Shown: positions 45,415-56,469 of the stretch, one piece after another
Layout of the letters: the number at the start of each line of letters is the position of its first letter
Position numbering within the stretch: position 1 is the first letter of the stretch
NCBI GenBank assembly: GCA_024225395.1
Contig: JAAEMR010000192.1
Coordinates: 1-64,000, forward strand
Direction of reading: 5' to 3'
DNA length: 64,000 bases
Origin: Gammaproteobacteria bacterium
GTDB lineage: Bacteria > Pseudomonadota > Gammaproteobacteria > GCA-001735895
Made by a program: the position numbers and the translations under genes
The notes under the pieces: generated by a model
Told to the model about the DNA's origin: nothing
The model's input: the letters and a program-made list of their open reading frames with translations, nothing else
The model's database searches: none

Positions 45415-46155
45415 TTACTGTGTATAGCGTTGTACAAATCGTTTCAGAATTTTTCGTGCATAGGGCGTGTCTTCTTTACTGACCGCATCGATAAGGTCTT
45501 CGGCTTCGTGAGGTTTGAAATAACCGTGGTGTTTATACGCATGAATTCTCAATATGAATCCTTCACTATCGCCCTCAGGGTGAAACTGGGTGGCATAAAC
45601 ATTGTTACCCAGGCGAAACATTTGTACCGGGCAGGCTGAGCCGGTCATCAGCAAGGTTGCTCCCTCAGGCGTTGTATCGCAGGCTTCTTTGTGCCCGAGT
45701 AATACGGATATTTGATCCGGGAAACCAGCGAGTAACGGGTCATCTTTTCCATCACTGGTCAGAGTTAATTGAGCGCTGCCAACCGGCTCAGAGAATTGAC
45801 TGGAGATTGAAGTTCCAAGATAAGACCCTAACAGGCCATTTCCTGAACAGGCCCCCAGAAAGGGGAAATCCTGGTTAACAATTTGATCAAATAAATAATT
45901 GAAGTCAGACTCTATTTTTTTCTGAATTGCAGGTTTTTCTTCTTCGGGAGTACTGATATCAAATGGGCTACCACCCACGATAATGGCTGAGTAGCTGGAT
46001 AACGACAGAGCAGGTATTCCAGCTTTTTCTATACGTATGCGCCTGACATCATCTGTCTTCAGGCCACCGTATTTCATAATCGCAGCAAATTCGTTGTCCG
46101 AAGTATCATCTTCGGGGCGTAACTGTAGTATCAGGAATGGTTTTATTTTTTTCAT
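45415..46155 (-). CDS. Class I glutamine-amidotransferase-like protein (GuaA-type)
   Basis: The protein is 246 residues, a stand-alone GATase-1 domain. AIIVGGSPFDIS is the oxyanion strand, LGACSGNGLLG holds the nucleophile Cys, and YATQFHPEGD the catalytic His and Glu. Typical members read GxCxGxQ, while this one has CSGNG with Gly in place of Gln. Similar proteins are annotated as GMP-synthase-like hydrolases without a synthetase partner, and none is present here. It is a single gene with the ribosome-binding site AGGAGG-like TAGGAGG upstream of none other; the substrate is unknown. Confidence 0.75.
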   Translation of the reverse strand: MKKIKPFLILQLRPEDDTSDNEFAAIMKYGGLKTDDVRRIRIEKAGIPALSLSSYSAIIVGGSPFDISTPEEEKPAIQKKIESDFNYLFDQIVNQDFPFLGACSGNGLLGSYLGTSISSQFSEPVGSAQLTLTSDGKDDPLLAGFPDQISVLLGHKEACDTTPEGATLLMTGSACPVQMFRLGNNVYATQFHPEGDSEGFILRIHAYKHHGYFKPHEAEDLIDAVSKEDTPYARKILKRFVQRYTQ

Positions 46156-46295
46156 AGGAGGCTAATTTTATTTATATTTCTGGGTTTTTCAATGATCTCG
46201 GTTGTTGGCTTAATAGATAGTTGGCATTGGGTCTGTAGTCGGTCTCGTGTAGAATAACCGTCCTTTTTAACCGTTTCGAGTAGTGAGTACACCCC

Positions 46296-49200
46296 GTGAG
46301 TGACCCTAAGGCAGATTTATTCCAGCAAGCTTTAACCCAGCGTATCCTGTTTCTGGATGGCGCGATGGGCACTATGATTCAATCTTATGAACTGGAAGAG
46401 GCGGATTATAGGGGTGAGCGTTTTGCCGACTGGTCTTCTTCACTGAAGGGTAACAATGACCTGCTATCGCTGACTCAACCCAAAATCATTCGTGATATCC
46501 ATAAAGCCTACCTGGATGTAGGTGCTGATATTATTGAAACCAATACCTTTAATGCAAACCGTATTTCCATGGCTGATTATGCGATGGAAGATTTATCCTA
46601 CGAAATCAATAAGGCATCGGCTGAAATAGCGCGTTCTATCTGCGATGAAGTGAGTTTACGAACTCCTGATAAACAGCGATTTGTGGCAGGCGTGTTAGGC
46701 CCGACCAACCGAACTGCTTCCCTGTCGCCTGATGTGAATGACCCCGGGTTTAGAAATATTAGTTTTAATGACCTGGTGGATATCTATGCTGAAGCGACCA
46801 GAGGTTTGATGGATGGTGGTGCAAACCTGATTCTGATTGAAACCATTTTTGACACGTTGAATGCAAAAGCTGCGGCGTTTGCTGTGCAGAAAGTGTTTGA
46901 TGAACGCGGTGAAGCTTTACCGATTATGATTTCCGGTACCATTACCGATGCGTCGGGAAGAACTTTATCGGGGCAGACCACTGACGCTTTCTGGAATAGT
47001 TTGAAACATGTTGAACCTGTATCCATCGGGCTTAACTGTGCTCTCGGTCCTAAAGAATTACGCCAGTACGTGGAAACCTTATCGACTATTGCAGACACCC
47101 ACGTATCTGCTCATCCAAATGCCGGTTTGCCGAATGAGTTTGGCGAATACGATGAAACACCTGATGATGTTGCAGCAGAGATCGAAGAGTGGGCAAAAAG
47201 TGGTTTCCTGAATATCGTCGGTGGTTGCTGTGGTACATCACCAGCCCATATAAAGGCAATTGTCGATGCTGTTTCCAAATATGCTCCACGGAAAATACCA
47301 GATTTACCCAGGCAGTGTCAGCTGTCCGGCCTTGAACCATTCAATATCTCTGCCGATAGCTTATTCGTCAATGTCGGTGAGCGAACCAACGTCACCGGTT
47401 CAGCAATATTCAAACGTCTGATTATGGCGGGTGATTTTGATGCTGCACTGGACGTGGCCAGGCAGCAGGTTGAAAACGGTGCGCAGATTATAGATATCAA
47501 CATGGATGAGGGCTTGCTGGAATCGGAAGAAGCGATGGTTCGTTTTTTGCATTTGATCGCCAGTGAGCCGGATATTGCGCGCGTGCCGATTATGCTCGAT
47601 TCTTCCAAATGGGAAATCATCGAAGCCGGTTTGCAATGTATTCAGGGCAAAGGCGTGGTGAACTCCATCAGCCTCAAGGAAGGCGAAGAGATTTTTATTG
47701 AACACGCCAGAAAAGTCCGCCGTTATGGTGCTGCAACTATTGTCATGGCTTTTGATGAAGAGGGGCAGGCAGATACTGCTGAACGCAAGAAAGAAATTTG
47801 TAAACGGGCGTATGATATTTTAACTCAGCAGGCAGGGTTTCCTCCTGAAGATATTATCTTTGACCCCAATATTTTTGCGATTGCGACTGGTATCGAAGAG
47901 CACAATAATTACGCGGCTGATTTTATCGAAGCGATTCGCTTTATTAAAGCTGAATTGCCTCATGCGATGATTAGCGGTGGTGTGTCTAACGTGTCGTTTT
48001 CTTTCCGCGGGAATAACCCGGTGCGTGAAGCGATTCATGCAGTTTTTCTGTATCACGCGGTTAAAGCTGGCATGGACATGGGTATAGTGAATGCCGGTCA
48101 GCTGGCAATTTATTCTGATATTCCAGCAGAGTTAAAACAGGTTGTTGAAGATGTCGTGCTCAATCGTAATGACAATGCGACCGAAGCTTTACTCGATATA
48201 GCCGATAAATATCGCGGGGATGGTAAAGCCATTGAAAATAAACAGGATCAGGAGTGGCGTAGTCACGAAGTCAATAAACGTCTTGAACATGCTCTGGTCA
48301 AAGGTATTACCGAATTTATCGAACAGGATACCGAAGAAGCCCGACTGAATTATCCTACCTCACTGGAAGTGATTGAAGGGCCGTTGATGGATGGTATGAA
48401 TGTTGTTGGTGACCTGTTTGGTGATGGCAAAATGTTCCTGCCTCAGGTAGTTAAATCTGCCCGTGTTATGAAACAGGCGGTTGCTTACCTGATGCCTTAT
48501 CTCGAAGCAGAAAAAAGTGGCGAGATGAGCTCAAACGGTAAAATTCTGATGGCTACCGTTAAAGGTGATGTGCATGATATCGGCAAGAATATTGTCGGTG
48601 TTGTACTGCAATGTAATAACTATGAAATCATTGACCTGGGGGTCATGGTGCCGGCAGAAACTATTCTTAGAAAAGCACGTGAGGAAAATGTTGATCTTAT
48701 TGGATTATCTGGACTGATTACGCCTTCTCTGGATGAAATGGTGCATGTCGCTAAAGAAATGCAACGACAGGATTTTAATATCCCATTGATGATTGGTGGT
48801 GCGACGACCTCCCGGGTTCATACAGCCGTGAAAATCGAACCGAATTACCAGAACGAAACTGTTATCTACGTGAAAGATGCCTCAAGGGCCGTGGGTGTTG
48901 CAACATCCTTATTAAGTGAAGCTCAGGGTAAAGAGTTTCGTCAGGACATTAGCGATGAATATATCAATGTTCGAAAATTACATGCGGGCAAACAATCACG
49001 AAAAAAATTCGTTAGTCTGGAACAGGCCAGGGCTAACCGGACGGCGATAGACTGGGCAGATTATGTACCGCCAAAACCGGAAAAACCGGGGCTGACTGTG
49101 ATGGATGATATTCCTTTAAACGAGCTGGTAGGATTTATCGACTGGACACCTTTTTTCCAGGCCTGGGAACTGGCCGGTCGATACCCGAGAATTCTCAGTG

Positions 49201-49988
49201 ATGAGATTGTCGGTGAAGAAGCAACAAAATTGTTTGAAGATGCGCAACAGCTGTTAACTGAAATTATTGATGGGAAGCAGTTACAGGCGAAAGCTGTCTA
49301 CGGCTTTTATCCGGCCAGAAGCCGCGATGAGGATATCGTGCTGTTCACTGATGATTCTTATGCAAATGAACACATGGTGCTGCATCATTTACGTCAGCAA
49401 AATGAAAAGCCGCCGGGCAAGCCGAATCAATGTCTGTCTGACTATATTGCGCCAGAGTCGAGTGGTTTAGATGATTACCTGGGCGCTTTTGCCGTAACCG
49501 CTGGAATAGGGTTGGATAAAATTGTTGAAAACCACGAAACGGCTCTTGATGATTATTCGGCGATAATGGCGAAAGCATTGGCTGATCGTCTGGCAGAAGC
49601 TGCCGCAGAATGGTTGCATGCAAAAATTCGCAAAAATGACTGGGGTTATGCAGCCGCTGAGCAAATAGATAATGAAGGTTTAATTAAAGAAAATTATCAG
49701 GGAATTAGACCGGCTCCCGGATACCCTGCCTGTCCTGATCACACTCAGAAGGCGCTGTTGTGGCAACTCATTGAACCAGAGAAACATATAGGTGTTAGCA
49801 TTACCGATTCTTTTGCGATGCTACCAATGGCATCTGTTTCTGGATTTTATTACTCTCATCCGCAAGCACGTTATTTTGGTCTTGGAAAAATAGAGCAAGA
49901 TCAGGTGCAGGATTATGCTAAACGCCTGGATCAATCTCAATCCTATGTAGAACGCTGGTTAGCACCTGTGCTAAATTACGACTACTGA
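46296..49988 (+). CDS. metH: Cobalamin-dependent methionine synthase
   Basis: The protein is 1230 residues, complete. The four modules are in order: homocysteine domain ([20 protein letters not shown]; zinc Cys in GLNCALGP and [11 protein letters not shown]), pterin/methyl-folate domain ([20 protein letters not shown]), B12 domain (cobalt-ligand His in [16 protein letters not shown], and [13 protein letters not shown]), and the SAM-dependent reactivation domain ([29 protein letters not shown]). It methylates homocysteine from methyl-tetrahydrofolate. The start is GTG 46296. I looked for a cobalamin or SAM riboswitch in the 140-bp leader and saw none. Confidence 0.97.
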   Translation: MSDPKADLFQQALTQRILFLDGAMGTMIQSYELEEADYRGERFADWSSSLKGNNDLLSLTQPKIIRDIHKAYLDVGADIIETNTFNANRISMADYAMEDLSYEINKASAEIARSICDEVSLRTPDKQRFVAGVLGPTNRTASLSPDVNDPGFRNISFNDLVDIYAEATRGLMDGGANLILIETIFDTLNAKAAAFAVQKVFDERGEALPIMISGTITDASGRTLSGQTTDAFWNSLKHVEPVSIGLNCALGPKELRQYVETLSTIADTHVSAHPNAGLPNEFGEYDETPDDVAAEIEEWAKSGFLNIVGGCCGTSPAHIKAIVDAVSKYAPRKIPDLPRQCQLSGLEPFNISADSLFVNVGERTNVTGSAIFKRLIMAGDFDAALDVARQQVENGAQIIDINMDEGLLESEEAMVRFLHLIASEPDIARVPIMLDSSKWEIIEAGLQCIQGKGVVNSISLKEGEEIFIEHARKVRRYGAATIVMAFDEEGQADTAERKKEICKRAYDILTQQAGFPPEDIIFDPNIFAIATGIEEHNNYAADFIEAIRFIKAELPHAMISGGVSNVSFSFRGNNPVREAIHAVFLYHAVKAGMDMGIVNAGQLAIYSDIPAELKQVVEDVVLNRNDNATEALLDIADKYRGDGKAIENKQDQEWRSHEVNKRLEHALVKGITEFIEQDTEEARLNYPTSLEVIEGPLMDGMNVVGDLFGDGKMFLPQVVKSARVMKQAVAYLMPYLEAEKSGEMSSNGKILMATVKGDVHDIGKNIVGVVLQCNNYEIIDLGVMVPAETILRKAREENVDLIGLSGLITPSLDEMVHVAKEMQRQDFNIPLMIGGATTSRVHTAVKIEPNYQNETVIYVKDASRAVGVATSLLSEAQGKEFRQDISDEYINVRKLHAGKQSRKKFVSLEQARANRTAIDWADYVPPKPEKPGLTVMDDIPLNELVGFIDWTPFFQAWELAGRYPRILSDEIVGEEATKLFEDAQQLLTEIIDGKQLQAKAVYGFYPARSRDEDIVLFTDDSYANEHMVLHHLRQQNEKPPGKPNQCLSDYIAPESSGLDDYLGAFAVTAGIGLDKIVENHETALDDYSAIMAKALADRLAEAAAEWLHAKIRKNDWGYAAAEQIDNEGLIKENYQGIRPAPGYPACPDHTQKALLWQLIEPEKHIGVSITDSFAMLPMASVSGFYYSHPQARYFGLGKIEQDQVQDYAKRLDQSQSYVERWLAPVLNYDY

Positions 49989-49994
49989 TATCCA

Positions 49995-51545
49995 GTGAAA
50001 GCAATGAAACCAGTTGCATGGACGCTGGTTATCATAGGATGTTGCTTCGTAGTGAGCTGGCTTCTCAGCTTCACGACGACTATCGGTTTAATAGAAACCG
50101 GGTATTATCTGCAATTAATTGAACTGGCACCTGTGTTAACTATTTCAGCTCAGGCACCTGTTGCTCCTCCCTACGAGTTGCAAAACCTGGTTCTGTTAAT
50201 GGCCTTTGTCTTGCTGGCCGCTTATTCGTTGTTGTTTAAAACATCGAAACCTTCTGTTGTTTTTATCATTCTGATCGTTTTTACCTTATTTATGCTGCAA
50301 ATATTATTTGCGGTGATACTGCAATTCTGGCTACCGACAATCTGGGTTATTGTTTCATTTACTGCAACCGCTTTGCTCATACTGGCACGGACAAAGTTTA
50401 TTGCTTTAAAAAAATCCAGACCCCTGTCGCGTAAGCAACAATTGCAGGTAATTCAGCAAAAAATAGATGAAAAAAACTATGAATCAGCGGTTTTTTTGCT
50501 AAAAAACGGTGAGTTTTCCGACGAAATGTTTGAGATAGCCTATGATCTGGGTAGTAAGCTTGAGCAACAGGAGCGCTGGATACTGGCAAAGTATCTATAC
50601 GTTTGGCTGGTTCAGTTTGATCCAGGGATCGAAGATTTTGTAACGAGTATGGACTTAAAAATAAACCCTGATTCGGATGAAAACTTGGCAACCAGTGAAA
50701 TAACTCAGCATAAAGAGCAATTTGGTCATTATCAATTGCTTGGTAAAAAAGCCTTAGGCGCTACAGCTACAGTGTATGAAGCGTTTGACTTGTTTACCCA
50801 CAATAGAATTGCACTAAAAATTCTTAATCAGCAAATTGATCATACAACGAGGGATCAGGATGTGCTGTCTTTTTTGCATGAAGCGAAGACGGTATCGGCA
50901 CTGGATCATCCCAATATCGTTAAAATTCATGATGCTGACATAAACGATGACCGTGCTTATATTGCGATGGATTATATTGCCGGTTACCCGATGTCCGAGC
51001 GATTACGTCGTAAAAAGTATCTCACTGCAGCTGAAAGTCTGCGCATTATGCAATCGGTGCTCAATGCTCTGATTGTTGCTCACAGTAAAGACATTGTGCA
51101 TGGGGATATTAAACCAGCCAATATCATGTTTGATCAAAACAGGAGGATATATATATTGACAGATTTTGGTGCGGCTAATAATGGTGGTCAGTTAGATGAT
51201 ATTGAAAAGAAAATTGTCGGAACACCTGCCTATATGCCTCCAGAACAATTATCTGGTGCTAAAATGGATGGTCGCAGTGATATTTTTTCTTTAGCAGTGA
51301 CCATTTATCATTTGTTAACAGGGGTACAGCCATTTCGCGGTGAAAATTTATCACAGTTGAAAAAAAATGTGCTCACTAAGGAAGTCGATATTAACCTGTT
51401 GAGTGTGCCACAAATCATAAAGCAGGTGCTGGAGAAAGCATTACAGAAAAAAAACTACCAGCGTTTTGCTGATGCCAGCCAAATGTTGCAGGCGGTTAAT
51501 TATTGTGAAGAGAAACTAAAAGAGTCAACTAACGCGAAGTCATAA
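49995..51545 (+). CDS. Membrane Ser/Thr protein kinase with N-terminal membrane domain
   Basis: The protein is 516 residues (GTG start; an ATG lies three codons on). About four helices occupy the first 130 residues, then a TPR-like helical linker, then a Hanks-type kinase domain from about residue 245. Kinase motifs are the ATP lysine in RIALKIL, the catalytic loop VHGDIKPANIMF (Asp base and Asn), DFGAA for DFG, and TPAYMPPEQL for the activation segment. The glycine loop is degenerate (KKALGATATVYEA). Anchors at the N-terminus, not after the kinase, are unlike PknB-type kinases. It starts six bases after metH, so it may be co-transcribed. Confidence 0.88.
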   Translation: MKAMKPVAWTLVIIGCCFVVSWLLSFTTTIGLIETGYYLQLIELAPVLTISAQAPVAPPYELQNLVLLMAFVLLAAYSLLFKTSKPSVVFIILIVFTLFMLQILFAVILQFWLPTIWVIVSFTATALLILARTKFIALKKSRPLSRKQQLQVIQQKIDEKNYESAVFLLKNGEFSDEMFEIAYDLGSKLEQQERWILAKYLYVWLVQFDPGIEDFVTSMDLKINPDSDENLATSEITQHKEQFGHYQLLGKKALGATATVYEAFDLFTHNRIALKILNQQIDHTTRDQDVLSFLHEAKTVSALDHPNIVKIHDADINDDRAYIAMDYIAGYPMSERLRRKKYLTAAESLRIMQSVLNALIVAHSKDIVHGDIKPANIMFDQNRRIYILTDFGAANNGGQLDDIEKKIVGTPAYMPPEQLSGAKMDGRSDIFSLAVTIYHLLTGVQPFRGENLSQLKKNVLTKEVDINLLSVPQIIKQVLEKALQKKNYQRFADASQMLQAVNYCEEKLKESTNAKS

Positions 51546-51574
51546 GTCCAAAGTTATAATAAAACAGCATAAAA

Positions 51575-52129
51575 ATGTTAACCCGGTGCGCATGGGTCTC
51601 AGATGATCCACTTTATATTGAATATCATGATCATGAATGGGGGAAACCTCAGTATGATGATCAGAAGCTGTTTGAAATGCTTTGTCTGGAAGGTGCCCAG
51701 GCCGGGTTGAGCTGGATTACCGTGCTGAAAAAAAGAGCGCATTACCAGAAAGTCTTCGATAATTTTGATGCTAAAAAAATGGCACGCTATGATGAAGTCA
51801 AACGCTTAGAGTTATTGCAGGATCCCGGTATTATTCGTAATAAATTAAAAGTGAATGCTTTTATTGTCAATGCGGGTGTTTTTTTAGAAATCACAAAAAA
51901 ACAATCATTTAAAGATTACCTGTGGCAATTTGTCGATGGGAAACCGTTGCAAAATGAATGGCGAACTTTACAGGATGTACCGGTTACAACGGTTCAGTCG
52001 GATGCAATGTCAAAGCAGTTAAAAAAAGATGGTTTCAAGTTTATCGGCAGCACGATCTGTTATGCTTTTATGCAGGCAACCGGTATGGTGAATGATCATA
52101 CAACGGATTGTTTTTGCTATAAAAACTGA
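51575..52129 (+). CDS. tag: DNA-3-methyladenine glycosylase I
   Basis: The protein is 184 residues, the standard Tag length. RCAWVSDDPLYIEYHDHEWG at the N-terminus supplies two zinc ligands (Cys and His), and VNDHTTDCFCY at the C-terminus supplies the other two; LFEMLCLEGAQAGLSWITVL is the helix with the base-recognition Glu. It removes 3-methyladenine from alkylated DNA. Confidence 0.95.
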   Translation: MLTRCAWVSDDPLYIEYHDHEWGKPQYDDQKLFEMLCLEGAQAGLSWITVLKKRAHYQKVFDNFDAKKMARYDEVKRLELLQDPGIIRNKLKVNAFIVNAGVFLEITKKQSFKDYLWQFVDGKPLQNEWRTLQDVPVTTVQSDAMSKQLKKDGFKFIGSTICYAFMQATGMVNDHTTDCFCYKN

Positions 52130-52237
52130 GCTTAAGCGGTTGAAATTTACAGAAAAATCAATACCTGAAAAAGTGCTACACTGTGTCTAACTGGCTTTTA
52201 ATCGAGCCAATAAAAAATTAATAAAGGGAGAAATCAT

Positions 52238-53200
52238 ATGAACGAAATCATTGAGCTGCTATTCAATTTCTGGGTCGGACTGGCCATACTGGTTTTAATT
52301 ATCGTAAAGCTTTCGGTGAAATTTGTACCGCAAAACCGGGCTTATGTGGTAGAACGATTTGGTAAATACAATAAGACGATGGAAGCGGGTTTGAATTTTC
52401 TGATTCCGTTTATGGATAAAGTGGGTCATGACCGGAATTTAAAAGAGCAGGCTGTTGATGTACCCAGCCAGTCTTCCATCACACGTGATAATATTTCACT
52501 GATCGTCGATGGGGTTTTATATCTTAAAGTTCTTGATCCATTTAAAGCTTCTTATGGTGTTGATAACTATACCTATGCGGTCACTCAACTCGCTCAGACA
52601 ACAATGCGTAGTGAAATAGGTAAAATAGAGCTGGATAAAACTTTTGAAGAACGCGAAGCATTAAATACCAATATTGTCGCACAAATTAATGAAGCTTCTG
52701 CTCCATGGGGCGTACAGGTTTTACGCTACGAAATAAAAGATATTGAACCACCACGTACCGTGCTTGAAGCGATGGAACGACAAATGAAAGCGGAACGCGA
52801 AAAACGTGCCGTTATTCTTGAATCAGAAGGTGAACGTCAGTCGGCGATCAATGTGGCAGAAGGTAATAAAAAATCTATTGTACTGGCAGCTGAAGCTGAC
52901 AGGGCGGAGCAAATTCTAAAAGCACAGGGTGAAGCTCAGGCGATAATTGCGGTGGCCGATGCTAAAGCGAAGGCTTTGGAAGTTATCGGTGCTGCTGCCA
53001 TCGAAGAGACCGGACAAAAAGCGATCCAGCTGGATTTGGCGGCACAGGCCATTGAAGCTAAACAGGCGATAGCCAAAGAGTCTTCGGTGATTTTACTCAG
53101 CGATGAAAAAACCGGTGCAGCAAATGTAGTCGCTGAAGCCATGACTATTATTAATATGATTAATAAAAAAAAATCTGAAGAATTTAGCCTGGACGAATAA
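52238..53200 (+). CDS. qmcA: SPFH/band 7 membrane protein, QmcA-like
   Basis: The protein is 320 residues with one N-terminal membrane anchor (FWVGLAILVLIIVKLSVKFV), then a band 7 domain (QNRAYVVERFGKYNKTMEAG, LIVDGVLYLKV, TMRSEIGKIELDKTFEEREA) and an Ala/Glu-rich coiled coil. SPFH proteins form large ring assemblies with NfeD partners. The partner gene follows after two bases. The AAAGGGAG ribosome-binding site is strong. The symbol is by similarity and not proven. Confidence 0.88.
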   Translation: MNEIIELLFNFWVGLAILVLIIVKLSVKFVPQNRAYVVERFGKYNKTMEAGLNFLIPFMDKVGHDRNLKEQAVDVPSQSSITRDNISLIVDGVLYLKVLDPFKASYGVDNYTYAVTQLAQTTMRSEIGKIELDKTFEEREALNTNIVAQINEASAPWGVQVLRYEIKDIEPPRTVLEAMERQMKAEREKRAVILESEGERQSAINVAEGNKKSIVLAAEADRAEQILKAQGEAQAIIAVADAKAKALEVIGAAAIEETGQKAIQLDLAAQAIEAKQAIAKESSVILLSDEKTGAANVVAEAMTIINMINKKKSEEFSLDE

Positions 53201-53202
53201 TT

Positions 53203-53679
53203 ATGCTGGAATATATCAATAACAATTTATCAGGGTTCTGGATTGCGACAGGTTTTCTGTTGCTGGCCATTGAAGTTCTACTGTTAGGGTTTAGTACGAT
53301 TATATTTTTATTTGCCGGGTTGGCTGCCATTTGTACCGGTTTGCTGATGATGACGGGTTTGTTGCCCGAAAGCTGGACTGCCGGCATTGCCTGTTTTGGC
53401 ATTACAACCGGTGTTATCAGTGCATTACTATGGAGATTTTTAAAGAAAATGCAGGATAAATCCGAGGCTGATCAAAAACCGCAAAGTGATTTTGTCGGTC
53501 TTGAGTTTGTGTTAGCCGGTGATGTCAGTACCACCGAACCCGGAAATTACCGCTATTCGGGCATAGACTGGAAAGTAGAGGTTGATCGGGACAGTGATTC
53601 TAACGCTTTTGAAAAAGGGCAGCGGGTGAAAGTCGTGTCTGTCGATGTGGGTTTACTTAGGGTCAAAAAATCAGATTGA
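53203..53679 (+). CDS. NfeD-like membrane protein
   Basis: The protein is 158 residues with three to four helices in the first 85 residues and a C-terminal OB-fold (GNYRYSGIDWKVEVDRD, then GQRVKVVSVDVGLLRV). This is the short NfeD1b type that partners stomatin/SPFH proteins; the tight spacing with the SPFH gene supports that. It ends seven bases from the convergent protease gene. Confidence 0.88.
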   Translation: MLEYINNNLSGFWIATGFLLLAIEVLLLGFSTIIFLFAGLAAICTGLLMMTGLLPESWTAGIACFGITTGVISALLWRFLKKMQDKSEADQKPQSDFVGLEFVLAGDVSTTEPGNYRYSGIDWKVEVDRDSDSNAFEKGQRVKVVSVDVGLLRVKKSD

Positions 53680-53686
53680 AATTTTT

Positions 53687-54847
53687 TTACTGAGGCCTTT
53701 CTGTTGTGATCAGGTTCAGGTCCAGAGGTTCACCATTACGCAGTAAACTGATTGTTATATGATCTCCCGGTTTATGGCCGGCAATATTTTCCAGCACGTT
53801 TCTAACTTTATAAACTTCCTGATTATTTATCGCTGTGATGATATCACCCGTTTGAACGCCTGCTAAATCGGCTGGACTATCGATAAAAACACCCACCACC
53901 AACACGCCTCTAATATTCGGGTTGCCCGAAGCCATCGCTGCTTTGGCGGTGATTTCTGTACCTTCGACACCTAACCAGCCTCGACTGACTTTGCCTGTTT
54001 CGATAATTTCCTGCATGATAGATACGGCAAGTGTTGCAGGGATTGCAAAACCTATGCCCTGTGAGCCACCGGATTGACTGAAAATGGCCGTGTTAATGCC
54101 GATTAGATCACCTTTTGCATTAATTAATGCGCCTCCAGAATTTCCAGGGTTTATAGCGGCATCGGTTTGAATAAAATTTTCAAAAGTATTTAAACCGACA
54201 CGATTGCGACCGGTAGCACTGATAATGCCCATGGTGACGGTTTGACCTACATTCAGCGGGTTACCGATTGCTAGCGCGATATCACCAACCTGTACCTTGT
54301 CTTTATCGTTGGCTATCTGAATGTTTTGTAGCGAATTTAGAGGAGTATGCAAAACAGCGATGTCAGACTCTCTATCCTGACCGATTAACTCAGCTTCACT
54401 GCTACGTCCATCAGGCAGGGAGATCAGTATTTCATCGGCCCCATCGATGACATGTTGATTGGTTATTATGTACCCGGAATGAGTCATGATGACACCTGAA
54501 CCCAGGTTGGTTTCTGTTTTCTCTCGCTTTAATTTTTTAATTTGATCGCCGAAAAGCTGGCTAAAAACCGGGTCTTCCAGCAACGGGTGAATTTTCTGTT
54601 TTATTTTTTTGCTGGTGTAAATAGTGACCACGGATGCAGATGATGATTTAACTGCGTCGGCATAAGAGTAAGGACCATGGGTTAAGGCTCGGATCGGGGC
54701 TGTTTTAACTTTATCCTGAACTTTGGGCATGTAGCTGGCTATTTTTTGAGGATCAAAGTCTGCCTGCCATAATATATAGCCAGCAGCAACCAGTAGCCCT
54801 AAAAAAATAGACTGAAGTAGAAAAAGGAATAGTTTTAATGTTTTCAT
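53687..54847 (-). CDS. degS: DegS-type periplasmic serine protease with one PDZ domain
   Basis: The protein is 386 residues with a single N-terminal membrane anchor (KLFLFLLQSIFLGLLVAAGY), a trypsin-like domain with the triad His in ITNQHVIDGADE, Asp in RESDIAVLH and Ser in NPGNSGGALIN, then one PDZ domain (VLVVGVFIDSPADLAGVQTG DII region). One PDZ plus an anchor is DegS/AlgW architecture; DegS cleaves RseA to start the sigma-E envelope-stress response. It stands alone on the minus strand, divergent from nif3. Confidence 0.88.
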   Translation of the reverse strand: MKTLKLFLFLLQSIFLGLLVAAGYILWQADFDPQKIASYMPKVQDKVKTAPIRALTHGPYSYADAVKSSSASVVTIYTSKKIKQKIHPLLEDPVFSQLFGDQIKKLKREKTETNLGSGVIMTHSGYIITNQHVIDGADEILISLPDGRSSEAELIGQDRESDIAVLHTPLNSLQNIQIANDKDKVQVGDIALAIGNPLNVGQTVTMGIISATGRNRVGLNTFENFIQTDAAINPGNSGGALINAKGDLIGINTAIFSQSGGSQGIGFAIPATLAVSIMQEIIETGKVSRGWLGVEGTEITAKAAMASGNPNIRGVLVVGVFIDSPADLAGVQTGDIITAINNQEVYKVRNVLENIAGHKPGDHITISLLRNGEPLDLNLITTERPQ

Positions 54848-54950
54848 GGCTTTACTTTATCATGTACAACATGAATCCTGACATACTAATCATCAGCATG
54901 ATTTTTTATGTCATATTCGGGTACAAATTAATCTGGCGCGGGAGATGATA

Positions 54951-55688
54951 ATGCAATTAGATGAATTATGTCATTTTTGTGATGACTATCTTTCTATCAA
55001 TGAGTATAGCGATTTTTGTCCAAATGGTTTACAGATAGAAGGCAAGGGGATTATTAATCATTTAGTGACCGGGGTAACAGCCAGTTTAGAGCTGATTGAT
55101 GCCGCAATTGAGCAAAATGCGGATGCTATTCTGGTGCATCATGGTTATTTCTGGAAAGGGGAAGAGCAGCCTTTGACCGGTTATAAAGGTAAACGGATTA
55201 AAGCTTTAATGCAGAATGATATCAGTTTGCTTGCTTACCATTTGCCATTAGATTTTCATCCTACGGTGGGCAACAATGCCCAGTTGGGTTTGCGCATGGG
55301 GTGGTTATTAACTGAACAACAGGAACAGCTGTGGATAGGTGAAGTCGCTGAACCCTGTAGCGTTGATAATGTGCTGGAAGAGCTGGGGGAGAAGATTGAT
55401 ACTAACCCGTTATTGATAGTGGGTGGAGACCGGCCCGTACACCGAATAGCCTGGTGCACCGGTGCTGCTCAGTCTTATCTTGAGCAGGCTGCAGAGCAGG
55501 GTGTGGACTTATATATATCGGGTGAAATTTCTGAACAAACCGTGCATGTGGCACGTGAAATGGGTATTCATTATATTGCAGCCGGTCATCATGCGACGGA
55601 ACGATATGGTGTACAGGCACTGGGAGAGTTATTAGCTAATCGATTCAGTATTTATCATGAATATATTGAAATAGAAAATCCCGTGTAA
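54951..55688 (+). CDS. Nif3/YbgI-family dinuclear metal-binding protein
   Basis: The protein is about 245 residues. Metal-ligand motifs include ILVHHGYFWKGE, LLAYHLPLDFHPTVGNNAQL and, at the end, AGHHATERYGVQALGE. Nif3-like proteins are widely conserved, form toroidal hexamers, and have been linked to GTP cyclohydrolase-like or metal-handling roles. ATG 54951 is preferred over 54945 because GGGAG lies about eight bases upstream. Confidence 0.9.
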   Translation: MQLDELCHFCDDYLSINEYSDFCPNGLQIEGKGIINHLVTGVTASLELIDAAIEQNADAILVHHGYFWKGEEQPLTGYKGKRIKALMQNDISLLAYHLPLDFHPTVGNNAQLGLRMGWLLTEQQEQLWIGEVAEPCSVDNVLEELGEKIDTNPLLIVGGDRPVHRIAWCTGAAQSYLEQAAEQGVDLYISGEISEQTVHVAREMGIHYIAAGHHATERYGVQALGELLANRFSIYHEYIEIENPV

Positions 55689-55896
55689 ACGAATAAAAGA
55701 TATTTTTGAATACCCTCTTTGGCAGGGGTATCAGGCAAACCACTAGTGAACTTGATTCATGTCCTGTTAAGGACGATTAAACCTCGACTAAATAAGTTAA
55801 TTAGGATACTCTTGCCGCCGTTTTTTTGTCGGTTTGCCCTATTTTTTGAATTTGGCAAGCTATCTTACTTTATTTTCAAGTTGGAGAGTGATTCAG

Positions 55897-56469
55897 ATGT
55901 CATCTGATGTAGATAATTCTCGTCGACGTTTTCTCACAGCCGCGACAACTGTTGTGGGTGGAGCTGGCGTTGTAGCCGTCGCAGTCCCCTTTCTTGCTAG
56001 TTGGAATCCTAGTGCCCGAGCAAAATCAGCCGGAGCACCTGTGGAAGCTAATATAAGCAAGCTCGAAGCGGGTCAGCAAATTATTGTTAAATGGCAGGGT
56101 AAGCCGGTCTGGATTGTTCGTCGTGATGATGAGGCTTTAGCCACATTATCGAAGATTGAGCCGGAATTACGTGATGTCATGTCGGATGAGAGTATCCAGC
56201 CTGCATATGCAAAAAATGAGCACCGTTCAATCAAACCTGAATATCTGGTTGTAGTAGGTATTTGTACTCACCTGGGTTGTTCACCAACCTATCGCCCTGA
56301 AATTACGGCTGACTGGATGGGTGGTTTTTTCTGTCCCTGTCATGGCTCCAAGTTTGATTTTGCAGGTCGTGTATTTAAAGGTGTACCTGCTCCGACTAAC
56401 CTGGTCATTCCTCCGCACAAGTTTGCAGCTGAGAATGTGGTTCTAATTGGTGAGGATGGGGAAGCATAA
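55897..56469 (+). CDS. petA: Ubiquinol--cytochrome c reductase, Rieske iron-sulfur subunit
   Basis: The protein is 190 residues. It has a Tat-type N-terminal anchor ([20 protein letters not shown]) and the 2Fe-2S ligands in ICTHLGCSP and [10 protein letters not shown]. It takes electrons from ubiquinol to cytochrome c1. ATG 55897 is chosen because the Tat motif follows it closely and TTGGAGAG is upstream. First gene of petABC; the stop overlaps the start of petB. Confidence 0.95.
   Translation: MSSDVDNSRRRFLTAATTVVGGAGVVAVAVPFLASWNPSARAKSAGAPVEANISKLEAGQQIIVKWQGKPVWIVRRDDEALATLSKIEPELRDVMSDESIQPAYAKNEHRSIKPEYLVVVGICTHLGCSPTYRPEITADWMGGFFCPCHGSKFDFAGRVFKGVPAPTNLVIPPHKFAAENVVLIGEDGEA

Noticed and set aside
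46156-46295. Possible cobalamin or SAM riboswitch before metH
   Set aside because: The leader is only 140 bases, and I found none of the conserved cobalamin-box or SAM-I core words.
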